NCBI RefSeq assembly: GCF_029892485.1
Contig: NZ_JARXVG010000001.1
Span: 992,001 to 1,056,000 of the forward strand
Direction of reading: 5' to 3'
Source: Variovorax boronicumulans
Lineage (GTDB): Bacteria; Pseudomonadota; Gammaproteobacteria; Burkholderiales; Burkholderiaceae_C
DNA length: 64,000 bases
Part shown: positions 25,734-35,921 of the stretch, in pieces
Layout: the number at the start of each line of letters is the position of its first letter
Numbering within the stretch: the first letter of the stretch is position 1
Program-made: the position numbers and the translations under genes
Notes under the pieces: model-generated
Database searches by the model: none
Told to the model about the DNA's origin: nothing
Seen by the model: the letters and a program-made list of their open reading frames with translations, nothing else

Positions 25734-27128
25734 ATGGCGTTCCCCCGAACCCTGAAGCTGATCCTGCTGTCGATCCGCGACCTGATCGCCTCGGCCGGCC
25801 CCATCATCTTTCTCGTGATCGGCCTGTTGATCGCGGCCTACTGGTATCTGCAGCCGCAACCGCCCAGGCACGTGACGCTGGCCACCGGCCCCACGGGCAG
25901 CGCCTACGCCGAGTTCGGCAAGCGCTATGCGGCTGCACTCAAGACCAACGGCATCACGGTCGAGCTCAAGCCCACCTCGGGCTCCTCGGAAAACCTGGAG
26001 CTGCTGCGCAAGGGCGGGGCCGACGTGGGCTTCGTGCGCGGAGGCAGCGCCGACCCGGTGGCCGACGAAGAGGCGGGACTCAGTTCGCTGGGCAGCCTGT
26101 TCTACGAGCCGATCTGGCTCTTCTACCGCGCCGACAGCGCGCTGAAGGTCGACAAGAAGACCGGCACGCTGACTTCGCTCACCCAGCTGCGCGGCCTGCG
26201 CGTGAACGTCGACATGCCGGGCAGCGGCCTCCCCGAGATCATGGAACGCCTCTTCAAGGCCAACCGGATCGGGCCCGACGATGTGCTGCTGTCGAACCTC
26301 GAACAGGCCGCCGCGGCCGAGGCGCTGCAGGCCGGGCTGCTCGATGCGATCGTGCTGTCTTCCGCACCGCAATCGCCGCAGGTGCAGCGGCTGCTGCGTG
26401 CGGGCGACATCAAGCTGATGGACTTCGGCCAGGCCGATGCGTACTCGCGGCGCTTTCCGTTTCTCTCGGCGGTGACGCTGCCACGCGGCGTGGTCGACCT
26501 GTCGAAAGACCTTCCGCCGTCGGACGTGTCGCTGCTCGCGGCCACCACCTCGCTCTTGTCGCGCGAACAAACCCACCCTGCCCTGCGCCAGCTGTTCGCG
26601 CAATCGGCGCAGACGGTGCACAGCGACGCGGGCTGGTTCAACCGGGCGCGCGACTTTCCGAACACGCGCACCAGCGAACTGCCGGTGAGCCCCGAGGGCG
26701 ACCGCGCGATCAACGGCACGCCGCCGTTCTGGCAGCGCTACCTGCCCTTCTGGGCCAGCAACCTGGTCGAGCGCATGTGGCTGGTGCTGGGCGGTTTGCT
26801 GGTGCTGATGCTGCCGCTGAGCCGCGTGATCCCGCCGCTCTACCAGTTCCGTGTGCGGCGGCGCGTGTTCCGCTGGTATGCGCGGCTGCGCGACATCGAG
26901 GGCAAGGTCGATGCGAAGCAAGGCGAACGCGACACGCTGCTCAAGGAGCTCGATGATCTCGATCGCGTGGTCAACAAGGTGGCGGTGCCGCTGTCGTATG
27001 CCGATGAGCTCTACGCGCTGCGCAACAACATCTATGCGGTGAGGAAGCGCGTGCTGGCCGGATCGGCGAAGGGCGAAGCCGCTGCTACGCAGGCGCCTGT
27101 GACGCCGAAGCCCGCGGAATCCGCCTGA
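25734..27128 (+). CDS. TAXI-family solute-binding protein with two membrane anchors
   Basis: 464 aa. The periplasmic ligand domain (about residues 45-335) is a TAXI TRAP binding domain: HVTLATGPTGSAYAEFGKRY, TSGSSENLELLRKGGADVGF. Unusually it is held by two helices, at 18-40 and 347-369, and continues with a basic, helical cytoplasmic tail (370-464: RRRVFRWYARLRDIEGKVDA onward) likely to form a coiled coil. No TRAP permease gene is near. It may be a receptor rather than part of an uptake system. AAAGGA at 25721-25726 supports ATG 25734; the next gene begins 4 bases after the stop. Confidence 0.85.
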   Translation: MAFPRTLKLILLSIRDLIASAGPIIFLVIGLLIAAYWYLQPQPPRHVTLATGPTGSAYAEFGKRYAAALKTNGITVELKPTSGSSENLELLRKGGADVGFVRGGSADPVADEEAGLSSLGSLFYEPIWLFYRADSALKVDKKTGTLTSLTQLRGLRVNVDMPGSGLPEIMERLFKANRIGPDDVLLSNLEQAAAAEALQAGLLDAIVLSSAPQSPQVQRLLRAGDIKLMDFGQADAYSRRFPFLSAVTLPRGVVDLSKDLPPSDVSLLAATTSLLSREQTHPALRQLFAQSAQTVHSDAGWFNRARDFPNTRTSELPVSPEGDRAINGTPPFWQRYLPFWASNLVERMWLVLGGLLVLMLPLSRVIPPLYQFRVRRRVFRWYARLRDIEGKVDAKQGERDTLLKELDDLDRVVNKVAVPLSYADELYALRNNIYAVRKRVLAGSAKGEAAATQAPVTPKPAESA

Positions 27129-27132
27129 CGAT

Positions 27133-28902
27133 TTGGTCTTGCAAACGCTGATCGATTTCGCCGAGCCACGCGGCGATGGCGCGACGCGGTTGCGCGTGGC
27201 TTTCGGTGCGCCATCGCGCGTGCTCGTTGCGCGCTCCGCCGAAGAAGTGAAGCCGGTGCTGGAGACCGTCGAAGCGCTGTCGCGCGAGGGCCGCTGGTGC
27301 GTGGGCTATCTGCGCTACGAGGCAGCCGCGGCTTTCGACCCGGCCTTCGCGGTGCATGCAGGCGACGGGCCGCTGGCTTGGTTCGGCGTGCATGACGCGG
27401 CCGTGCCGTGGCCCGACGAGGCGGCCAGCCCCGTGCCTGCTGTCGATTGGCAAGCCGGCCTGTCACGCGCTGGCTTCGACCGCAACATGCAGGCCATTCA
27501 TCGCGCCATCGCGGACGGCGAGCTGTACCAGCTCAACTACACCGCGCCGCTGCGGGCCGAATTCCGGGGCAATGCGCGCGACTGGTTCATGGCCCTGCGA
27601 GCAGCGCAGCCCAACGGCTATGCCGCCTTCATCGACACCGGCGACGAGCAGGTGCTGTCGGTATCGCCCGAGCTCTTCTTCGACTGGCAAGGCGACCGGA
27701 TCCTTGCGCGCCCCATGAAAGGCACCGCCCCGCGCGGCGCGACCGCCGCCGAGGACGAGGCGATGGCGCTGCGCCTTCGCACCGTGCCCAAGGAGCGCGC
27801 CGAGAACGTGATGATCGTGGACCTGATCCGCAACGATCTCTCGCGCATCGCGCAGCCCTTCTCGGTGCGCGTGCCGTGGCTCTTTCACACCGAGGCGCTG
27901 CCCACTGTTTGGCAGATGACCTCCGATGTCGAGGCGAAGGTGCGCGACGGCGTCTCGCTGGTGGATGTGTTCTCGGCCCTCTTCCCCTGCGGCTCGATCA
28001 CGGGCGCGCCCAAGGTCAGCGCGATGCGCATGATCCGCGACCTGGAGCCCGAGCCGCGCGGCGTGTACTGCGGCGCTGTCGGCGTGGTGCGTCCGGGCGG
28101 GCATGCGACCTTCAACGTGCCGATCCGCACCGTCACGCTGCGTGGCACCCAGGCGCGCTGCGGCATCGGCAGCGGCATCACGGCCGATGCGCGAGCCGAT
28201 GCGGAGTGGGATGAATGGAGGCACAAGCGGGCCTTTCTGGAGCGAGGGCCCGCGCCTGTATCGTCTGCTGCCATGAGTTCCTTCGAATTGCTCGAGACCT
28301 TTGCGCTGGTCGATGGCGCGCTGCGCGATACGCCCGCGCACCTGGCGCGCATGCAGAACGCGGCTTCGCACTTCGGCTATCCATGGAACGAGGCGCTTGT
28401 GGCGACACACCTTCATCGCCTGGCCAAAGCGCATTCCACAGGTAAGTGGCGCGTTCGCCTCCTGCTCGACGCACAAGGACAGCCGCACGCAGAAGCCTTC
28501 GCCATGGAGGCACCACTGTCGCGTGTGCAACTGCAATTGGCCTCCTGCGCCTTCGACGAGGCCGACAGCGAGTTCTCGCGCTTCAAGACCACGCGCCGCG
28601 CGCACTACGAGGCCTTCGCGCCCACCACGCCGGGCGTGTTCGACACGCTGCTGTGGAACCGCCATGGCGAGATCACCGAATGCACGCGCGGCAACATCGC
28701 CCTGCTGCTGGACGGCCGCTGGGTCACGCCGCCGCTGCGCTGCGGGTTGCTTGACGGCATCGGCCGCGCCAGGCGCCTGCACAACGGCCAGCTTGCCGAA
28801 ACCGTCGTGCGGGTAGACGATCTGCCCCGCGTGCAGGCTTTCGCATTCGTCAACAGCCTGCGCGGCTGGATCGATGCCGATCTCCTGCTTCCGCAGAAAT
28901 AG
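27133..28902 (+). CDS. pabBC: Aminodeoxychorismate synthase component I fused to aminodeoxychorismate lyase
   Basis: 589 aa, TTG start (no in-frame ATG for over 100 codons). The PabB domain (about 1-370) has ELYQLNYTAPLRAEF, LARPMKGTAPRG, ERAENVMIVDLIRNDLSRI and PCGSITGAPKVSAMRMI, with the catalytic Glu and Lys of chorismate enzymes. The PLP-dependent PabC domain (about 380-589) has ETFALVDGALRDTPAHL, SRFKTTRRAHYEAF with the PLP lysine, and TECTRGNIALLLDGRW. Together they convert chorismate and ammonia to 4-aminobenzoate for folate. The glutaminase PabA is not in the window. This fusion is common in Burkholderiales. Confidence 0.93.
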   Translation: MVLQTLIDFAEPRGDGATRLRVAFGAPSRVLVARSAEEVKPVLETVEALSREGRWCVGYLRYEAAAAFDPAFAVHAGDGPLAWFGVHDAAVPWPDEAASPVPAVDWQAGLSRAGFDRNMQAIHRAIADGELYQLNYTAPLRAEFRGNARDWFMALRAAQPNGYAAFIDTGDEQVLSVSPELFFDWQGDRILARPMKGTAPRGATAAEDEAMALRLRTVPKERAENVMIVDLIRNDLSRIAQPFSVRVPWLFHTEALPTVWQMTSDVEAKVRDGVSLVDVFSALFPCGSITGAPKVSAMRMIRDLEPEPRGVYCGAVGVVRPGGHATFNVPIRTVTLRGTQARCGIGSGITADARADAEWDEWRHKRAFLERGPAPVSSAAMSSFELLETFALVDGALRDTPAHLARMQNAASHFGYPWNEALVATHLHRLAKAHSTGKWRVRLLLDAQGQPHAEAFAMEAPLSRVQLQLASCAFDEADSEFSRFKTTRRAHYEAFAPTTPGVFDTLLWNRHGEITECTRGNIALLLDGRWVTPPLRCGLLDGIGRARRLHNGQLAETVVRVDDLPRVQAFAFVNSLRGWIDADLLLPQK

Positions 28903-28915
28903 TTCGACAAAGCGC

Positions 28916-28946
28916 TTGACTTAGAGCGCGCTCTAATTTCGAGAAT
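28916..28946 (+). promoter_or_regulatory. MerR-type promoter and operator
   Basis: TTGACT (28916-28921) and GAGAAT (28941-28946) are 19 bases apart, the long spacing typical of MerR-regulated promoters. The exact 16-base palindrome TTAGAGCGCGCTCTAA (28921-28936) lies between them, where a MerR dimer twists DNA. The expected start of transcription is about 28953, next to the ATG at 28954, so the message could be leaderless. Confidence 0.75.
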
Positions 28947-28953
28947 CAACGCC

Positions 28954-29451
28954 ATGGAAACCAGTCTGACCATTGCGGAAGTCGCAGAGCGAACCGGCCT
29001 CACGGCCTACACGCTGCGCTACTACGAACGCATCGGGCTGATTGCCGCGGTGCCGCGTGCACCGGGCGGTCAGCGGCGCTATGCGAGCGCCGACATGGAC
29101 TTGCTGGATTTCCTGTTGCGCCTGCGCGAGACCGGCATGTCCATCCAGGGCATGCAGGCCTTCGTCAGGCTTCGAAACCAGGGGGACGCCAGCGTCGGCG
29201 AACGGCGCGAGCTGCTCGAGGAGCACCTTGCCGAAGTTCAGGCCCGGGTGGCGGCGCTGCAGCAATCCATGCAGGCGCTGTCGCTCAAGATCGACCACTA
29301 CCGCGCGGTCGAGAAGACGAAGAAGCGTCCTCCTTCATCGGGCACTGCCCCGAAAGGAAAGACGAGCAATGACGAACACACAGAACCAGGGCCACAACGA
29401 CAACCTGCGCTACACGCGTGGCCTGGCCAAGCTCCACGAGATCGACGGTGA
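28954..29451 (+). CDS. MerR-family transcriptional regulator
   Basis: 165 aa. The winged-helix N-terminus TIAEVAERTGLTAYTLRYYE continues with RRYASADMDLLDFLLRLR; the dimerisation coiled coil follows (RRELLEEHLAEVQARVAALQ). There is no metal-binding Cys loop, so it belongs to the small-molecule or redox group. The last about 30 codons overlap the next gene by 83 bases and look unconserved, which suggests the coding sequence could have been extended by drift of a stop codon. It has its own MerR-type operator at 28916-28946. Confidence 0.9.
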   Translation: METSLTIAEVAERTGLTAYTLRYYERIGLIAAVPRAPGGQRRYASADMDLLDFLLRLRETGMSIQGMQAFVRLRNQGDASVGERRELLEEHLAEVQARVAALQQSMQALSLKIDHYRAVEKTKKRPPSSGTAPKGKTSNDEHTEPGPQRQPALHAWPGQAPRDRR

Positions 29452-29821
29452 AGGCGGCATCAAGGTGGTCGAAAGCCTGGCCGACATCGCGCCGGACTTT
29501 GGCCGCCTGGTGATCGAGTTTCCGTTCGGCGACATCTACTCGCGCCCCGGCCTCGACCTGCGCGCCCGCGAGATCGCGACCGTGGCCGCGCTCACGGCCA
29601 TGGGCAATGCCGCGCCGCAGTTGAAGGTGCACATCCAGGCTGCGCTGAACGTCGGCTTGACGCGCTCCGAGGTGGTCGAGGTCATCATGCAGATGGCGGT
29701 GTACGCAGGCTTCCCGGCGGCACTGAACGGCCTCTTCGCCGCACGCGAGGTGTTTGCGGCGGACGATGAAAAAAGCGCGCGGCCCCTTGCGGAACCGCGC
29801 GCTCTTGCCGAAGCAGCCTGA
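29369..29821 (+). CDS. Carboxymuconolactone decarboxylase-family protein
   Basis: 150 aa. The fold is shown by RAREIATVAALTAMGNAAPQ and HIQAALNVGLTRSEVVEVIM, then YAGFPAALNGLFAAREVF. There is no CxxC, so it is not an AhpD-type peroxidase; it resembles gamma-carboxymuconolactone decarboxylase, which may act on a lactone. AAAGGAAAG lies just upstream of ATG 29369. It overlaps the MerR gene out of frame by 83 bases and is probably controlled with it. The 3-base gap to the convergent ettA stop leaves no room for a terminator. Confidence 0.86.
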   Translation: MTNTQNQGHNDNLRYTRGLAKLHEIDGEGGIKVVESLADIAPDFGRLVIEFPFGDIYSRPGLDLRAREIATVAALTAMGNAAPQLKVHIQAALNVGLTRSEVVEVIMQMAVYAGFPAALNGLFAAREVFAADDEKSARPLAEPRALAEAA

Positions 29822-29824
29822 GGC

Positions 29825-31486
<1,662 letters not shown>

Positions 31487-31776
31487 CTGTGGATACTTAC
31501 CTTGGGTAGCGGAAATTGGGGGAAAAGCGCGGGCGCCAGAACAACGCATCCGGACGCGGCAAACCACCGATTATCGACTCATGCGACAATAGCGACCGTT
31601 GCCGGGTCCAGTTGCCCGCAACACCGGCTCTCTGCCGGGGACGAAGAAGACCCTTCTCACAACGGTTTTTCCGGCTCCCACCCCTGACCTTCATCTGCCT
31701 TGACTGGCTCGGCGTCCACGATAAGACGCCAAGCGGGCCGATGCCACTGCGCCGTGTATGGCGCTTATTGTTTCCA
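31487..31776. other. 290-base divergent gap between ettA and rhlE
   Basis: No gene is seen. The stretch has a CCGGC-TCTCT-GCCGG hairpin at 31625-31639, a TTGACT-N16-TAAGAC promoter-like pair on the plus strand (31700-31727), and the leader hairpin at 31721-31768. Promoters for both genes must lie here; the ettA one was not located with confidence. Confidence 0.4.
31721..31768 (+). promoter_or_regulatory. Leader hairpin upstream of rhlE
   Basis: ATAAG-A-CGCCA (31721-31731) pairs with TGGCGCTTAT (31759-31768), ten pairs with one bulged A. It ends 8 bases before ATG 31777, in a leader with no clear ribosome binding site. It could affect translation of the helicase gene. This is a visual fold only. 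Confidence 0.4.
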
Positions 31777-33603
31777 ATGAATTTTGATGAACTGAAGCTG
31801 GCTCCCGCCATCTTGAAGGCTGTGCACGAGCACGGTTACGACACTCCCACCCCCATCCAGGCGCAGGCCATTCCCGCCGTTCTCGAAGGCCACGACCTGC
31901 TCGGCGGCGCGCAAACGGGCACCGGCAAGACGGCCGCCTTCACGCTGCCGATGCTGCACAAGCTCACCATGAGCCGCAGCGCCACCAACAAGTTCGGCGG
32001 CATCGGCATCCGAGCCCTCGTGCTGACCCCCACCCGCGAACTCGCGGCGCAGGTCGAAGAGTCGGTGCGCACCTACGGCAAGTACCTGCAACTCGACTCC
32101 ACCGTGATCTTCGGCGGCGTCGGCATGAACCCGCAGATCAGCAAGCTCAAGAAGGGCGTCGACATCCTCGTGGCCACCCCCGGCCGCCTGCTCGACCTGC
32201 AACAGCAAGGCATGCTCGACCTGAGCCAGGTCCAGATGCTGATCCTGGACGAAGCCGACCGCATGCTGGACATGGGCTTCATCCACGACGTGAAGAAAAT
32301 CCTGGCGCTGGTGCCCAAGGAAAAGCAGAGCCTGCTGTTCTCGGCCACCTTCAGCGACGAAATCCGCGACCTGGCCGCCACGCTGCTCAAGAACCCGCAG
32401 AGCATCCAGGTCACGCCGCGAAACACCACCGTGCAGCGCATCACCCAGGTGATCCACCCCGTGGGCCGCGGCAAGAAGAAGGCGCTGCTCGCGCACATCA
32501 TCAACGAGAACAAGTGGAGCCAGGTGCTCGTGTTCACGCGCACCAAGTTCGGCGCCAACAGCGTGGCCGAATTCCTCACAAAGAACGGCATCGAGGCGAT
32601 GGCGCTGCACGGCAACAAGAGCCAGAGCGCCCGCACGCAGGCGCTGGCCGGCTTCAAGAGCGGCGACATCCGCGCGCTGGTGGCCACCGACATCGCGGCC
32701 CGCGGCATCGACATCGACGAACTGCCGCACGTCGTGAACTACGAGATCCCGAACGTCAGCGAAGACTACGTCCACCGCATCGGCCGCACCGGCCGTGCCG
32801 GTTCGAGCGGCGAGGCCGTGAGCTTCGTGTGCCTGGACGAAGAAGGCTTCATGCAGGAAATCGAACGCTTCACCAAGCAGACGATTCCGGTGCAGATCGT
32901 CGAGGGCTACGGCCCTGAAGACGGCGAGCGCGCCGAGCCGATCGCCATGGGTCGCCAGACGATCTGGGGCGGCGCCGGCCGTCCGCCGAGCCGCGACGTG
33001 ATGCAGGCGGCCGCCAAGGCTGCACGCACCGAGATGCTCTCGCGCATCCGCGAGAACAAGGCTGGCCAGGGCGGCGGTGAACGCGCTGGTGGCGGCGGCG
33101 GCGGTGGCGGCGGTCAACGCCGTGGCGGCCAGGGTGGCGGCGGTGGTGGCGGTCAAGGCCGCAACGCCAATGGTGGCGGCCAAGGCCAGGGCCAGGGTCC
33201 GCGCGGCCAGGGCGCACGCCCGGCGCAAGGCCGCGGCCCGCAAGGTCCGGCGCGCACGCCGCACCATGCACCCCAGCATCAACAACAGAACCATCTGCCA
33301 CACGACGAGCGCCAACCGCGCCATCACGGCAACAGCCACAGCCCGACGCAGGCCAACCAGGTCGCGCACCTGCGTGCCGAAGCGGTCGCCGGTGGCGGTG
33401 ACGGCCAGCCGGATCCGTTGCGCACGAGCGTCGACCACATGGGTGGCGGACGCGGGCGCGGACGCCCGGGTGGCGGTGGTGGCGGCTACGGCGGCAACCG
33501 CTCGGGCGGCGGTGGCCGTTCGGGTGGCGGCGGTGGTGGTTACGGCGGTGGCGGTGGCAACCGCTCCGGTGGTGGCGGCGGCGGCCGTTCCTTCGGGCGC
33601 TGA
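31777..33603 (+). CDS. rhlE: DEAD-box RNA helicase RhlE-type with glycine-rich tail
   Basis: 608 aa. The helicase core has the Q motif ([13 protein letters not shown]), [55 protein letters not shown] and [10 protein letters not shown]. After about residue 430 comes a low-complexity tail of Gly, Arg, Gln and His (runs of GGGGG, RGG and GQGQGQG, a His/Gln patch [11 protein letters not shown], and a second Gly/Arg/Ser region). Such tails bind RNA and can drive condensate formation. RhlE helicases act in RNA turnover and ribosome assembly. The start at ATG 31777 gives the usual MNFDELKL opening. Confidence 0.93.
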   Translation: MNFDELKLAPAILKAVHEHGYDTPTPIQAQAIPAVLEGHDLLGGAQTGTGKTAAFTLPMLHKLTMSRSATNKFGGIGIRALVLTPTRELAAQVEESVRTYGKYLQLDSTVIFGGVGMNPQISKLKKGVDILVATPGRLLDLQQQGMLDLSQVQMLILDEADRMLDMGFIHDVKKILALVPKEKQSLLFSATFSDEIRDLAATLLKNPQSIQVTPRNTTVQRITQVIHPVGRGKKKALLAHIINENKWSQVLVFTRTKFGANSVAEFLTKNGIEAMALHGNKSQSARTQALAGFKSGDIRALVATDIAARGIDIDELPHVVNYEIPNVSEDYVHRIGRTGRAGSSGEAVSFVCLDEEGFMQEIERFTKQTIPVQIVEGYGPEDGERAEPIAMGRQTIWGGAGRPPSRDVMQAAAKAARTEMLSRIRENKAGQGGGERAGGGGGGGGGQRRGGQGGGGGGGQGRNANGGGQGQGQGPRGQGARPAQGRGPQGPARTPHHAPQHQQQNHLPHDERQPRHHGNSHSPTQANQVAHLRAEAVAGGGDGQPDPLRTSVDHMGGGRGRGRPGGGGGGYGGNRSGGGGRSGGGGGGYGGGGGNRSGGGGGGRSFGR

Positions 33604-33639
33604 GCGCTGCGGGCAGGCACACCTGCCCCGAAAACGAGC

Positions 33640-33666
33640 AAGGGCACTTCGGTGCCCTTTTCTTTT
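33640..33666 (+). terminator. Rho-independent terminator after rhlE
   Basis: AAGGGCAC-TTCG-GTGCCCTT (33640-33659) with a following T-rich TTCTTTT. It is preceded by GGGCAGG-CACA-CCTGCCC (33611-33628). The pair separates rhlE from the convergent lipoprotein operon and can serve both directions only partly, since the A-rich side is short. Confidence 0.85.
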
Positions 33667-33681
33667 AGGCGCGCTGCTGCG

Positions 33682-34416
33682 TCAGCGCGGCGGCGCGGTG
33701 TTCGCCCGGATGTTCCTGGCGATCCGGGTTGCCAGCGCTGTGACCGCATCGTCGTAGCTGCGCGCCACGTCCTGCGGACGCGCCACCAGTTCGCCGAAGC
33801 TGGCCCAGCGATCGCGGGCATTCGCGGGCACGCTGGCGGAGGTGTCGCCGCTGGCGTCGGCGCCGTAGTAGATGGTCTCGGAGTAGACGGTGTCGCCCTC
33901 CTTCGAATCCATCAGGTAGGCGCTCAGGTTGACGCGCGGCACGTAGTCCGTCGAGAAGCGCGCCGAGTACATGCCGACTTCGTTGAAGTAGACATGCAGC
34001 ACGGGTTCCTGGGTCGGAAGCTTGCCGTAATCGAGGTTGTCGGGCGAAGCCGCCGGCCGGATCACGCCCTCGAGCGCCTCTGCCCGGTAGCCCTGTGCAT
34101 TCAGCTGCTCGACCAGCGCCGCCGTCAGCTTCGGTCCCATGTCCTTGCGGACCGACTCCATGCGCTCGTTGAATTCCGAGCCCTTCACGCGGTCGGCAAT
34201 CGACTGCCACAGCACGCCGAGGGGAATGCCCTTGTTCTCGGTGTGAAGCTTGGCGATGGGGGCCACGGGGATCACCATGATGCGGGTGATCACCGGGAGC
34301 GGCGGCGGTGCCTTGGGGCTGGAGCCGCAGGCGACAAGCGCGAGCGTGCCCGCGCAGGCCACGGCCAGTCCCAGGCTGCGCAGCAGGGTGCGCCGATGCG
34401 TCATGACTGCGCTCAT
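33682..34416 (-). CDS. Lipoprotein, unknown function
   Basis: 244 aa with signal peptide and lipobox LALVACGSSP. After a Pro-rich linker come ITRIMVIPVAPIAKLHTENK and a mixed alpha/beta domain (DMGPKLTAALVEQLNAQGYRAEAL; VLHVYFNEVGMYS; NLSAYLMDSKEGDTVYSETIYYGA). The layout, a lipid anchor then a domain that builds a quantity like variable-exposed envelope lipoproteins of the GNA1162/DUF799 kind, is suggestive only; I do not recognise the family. It is translationally coupled (ATGA at 34413-34416) to the larger lipoprotein gene upstream. Confidence 0.72.
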   Translation of the reverse strand: MSAVMTHRRTLLRSLGLAVACAGTLALVACGSSPKAPPPLPVITRIMVIPVAPIAKLHTENKGIPLGVLWQSIADRVKGSEFNERMESVRKDMGPKLTAALVEQLNAQGYRAEALEGVIRPAASPDNLDYGKLPTQEPVLHVYFNEVGMYSARFSTDYVPRVNLSAYLMDSKEGDTVYSETIYYGADASGDTSASVPANARDRWASFGELVARPQDVARSYDDAVTALATRIARNIRANTAPPR

Positions 34417-35801
34417 TGCTCGACCGCCGTGATCTTCTTGATGCCTTCGGAAGGAGGCTTGGCCGCAGCCTCTCGAACCTGAACGGCGTAGCCATAGTCG
34501 GTCAGATAGACATAGGTGTCGGTCCGATCGAGCGAATCGGGCTGCATGCGGCACTCCAGGCGCCTGGCGTCGCCGCTCAGATCGGGATGAAGTTCGGCCG
34601 CAGCGCTGATGCCGACGACTTTGCAGACCGTCGAGTAGTCGTAGGTCACTCCGCCGATCATGCTGAAGAGGCTCAGTTTCCTCGTGACGTAGCGCAATTC
34701 CGAGCCCACAGCCATGCGCTGCCAGTCGCCGGTCAACGTGAGATCGGTCATCGCCTGGCTGATCGTGTCGGAGCCGGGAAGAAAGTTGACGAAGCTGCTC
34801 AGATCGACCAGGCCCAGGAACGAAGCGGATTGCGCCCATGTGCCGTCCGTACGACCTGTACCGCTCTTCGTCCGGGTTCGGAAGGTGGAAGCTGTCGCGT
34901 CCGGCGCGATCTGGAGCTCGCTCCGGGTTGGCGATGTCTTTCCTTCACGGGTCCATGTTCCTTCAAGGACGATGCGCTTCAGGCGCTTTGTCGCCGGCGG
35001 AAGTCCCAACTGCGAAATGGCATTCATCACCACCGGGCTCGGCGTGGTCAGGCCTGCGGGATCGGGCATCGCCTTGGCGCGAGGAATAAAAGCAGGCAAT
35101 GCCCGCCATGCCGGAGCGCCGCCGCAGGCCGCCTTGAAGAGCGCCTTGTACTCCGCATTCGTGTCGCCGCCGACCAGGTGCGACTTCGCCTTGTCGCCGT
35201 CGACCCGACCGTCCGTGACGCGACCGCGCTCGTCGATGTCGAAGCCGCTCGTCTGAGCGTAGGCCTGCGATGGGCACGCGAGTCTGAAGCGCTCTCGCTT
35301 CTGACCGAACGGCGCCCGGTAAGGCAAGTCGAAATCCATCCGCGGATAGTCGAACGCCCCCCAGAAGAGCAATGCCCCGTCCGATGTCTCGACGCTTGCG
35401 ATGTCGATGAGCGTGAAAGTCCCGTCGGGGCTGCGTTGCACCTCGCGCCAATCGGGTGACGCCGCGCGGCACGCGCGCTCGACGGCCGGCAACGCTTTCA
35501 GGGCTTGCGCCTGACGCTCGTCCAGTTCCTTGCGAACGCCGTAACGCCGGGCGTTCACCGGATAGCTGCGGCCGGTACGCAAGTCGGAGTAGAGCAACCA
35601 CGCCTGCAGCGCTTTGCAGGCGACAGTGAAGTTGCGCGTCTCGGGCCCATCTTCCAGGGCGAAGGACACTTGATCGTCGACGCGCAGCAAGCTGTGTTCG
35701 ACAAGGCTGCCGCCGAAGGACATCGACGGATTGCCCCTGGACGCGCAGCCCGCAACGAGCAACGCCGCCACGGCGCACATGGTGATATGGATGAGCTTCA
35801 T
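34413..35801 (-). CDS. Lipoprotein, unknown function
   Basis: 462 aa with lipobox LLVAGCASRG (Cys about 17). No family recognised. Several short blocks stand out: VSFALEDGPETRNFTVACKALQ, an extended middle with RSPDGTFTLIDIAS, FWGAFDYPRMDFDLPYRAP, and a late domain with MIGGVTYDYSTVCKVVG and DTYVYLTDYGYAVQVREA. Five or more Cys lie past the anchor and may pair. Its stop overlaps the next lipoprotein gene. ATG 35801 was chosen because it opens on the signal peptide; the frame continues open upstream across another promoter. The two products probably act together in the outer membrane. Confidence 0.7.
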   Translation of the reverse strand: MKLIHITMCAVAALLVAGCASRGNPSMSFGGSLVEHSLLRVDDQVSFALEDGPETRNFTVACKALQAWLLYSDLRTGRSYPVNARRYGVRKELDERQAQALKALPAVERACRAASPDWREVQRSPDGTFTLIDIASVETSDGALLFWGAFDYPRMDFDLPYRAPFGQKRERFRLACPSQAYAQTSGFDIDERGRVTDGRVDGDKAKSHLVGGDTNAEYKALFKAACGGAPAWRALPAFIPRAKAMPDPAGLTTPSPVVMNAISQLGLPPATKRLKRIVLEGTWTREGKTSPTRSELQIAPDATASTFRTRTKSGTGRTDGTWAQSASFLGLVDLSSFVNFLPGSDTISQAMTDLTLTGDWQRMAVGSELRYVTRKLSLFSMIGGVTYDYSTVCKVVGISAAAELHPDLSGDARRLECRMQPDSLDRTDTYVYLTDYGYAVQVREAAAKPPSEGIKKITAVEQ

Positions 35802-35921
35802 GCATTCCGCGCTGGGCGGCTCCCCGGTTCGTTGTTGTCTTTGCGGCCGGCCCCGGCGTCGGATGACATGGCGGGCGGCGCTTCCCTCAGGAATCCTAAC
35901 CCGGGACACAATCGTGTTTCC

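Noticed and set aside
33077-33600. GC-rich triplet repeats at the end of rhlE as a DNA repeat array
   Set aside because: The repeats are the Gly codons of the protein tail; unit lengths vary and there is no exact array.
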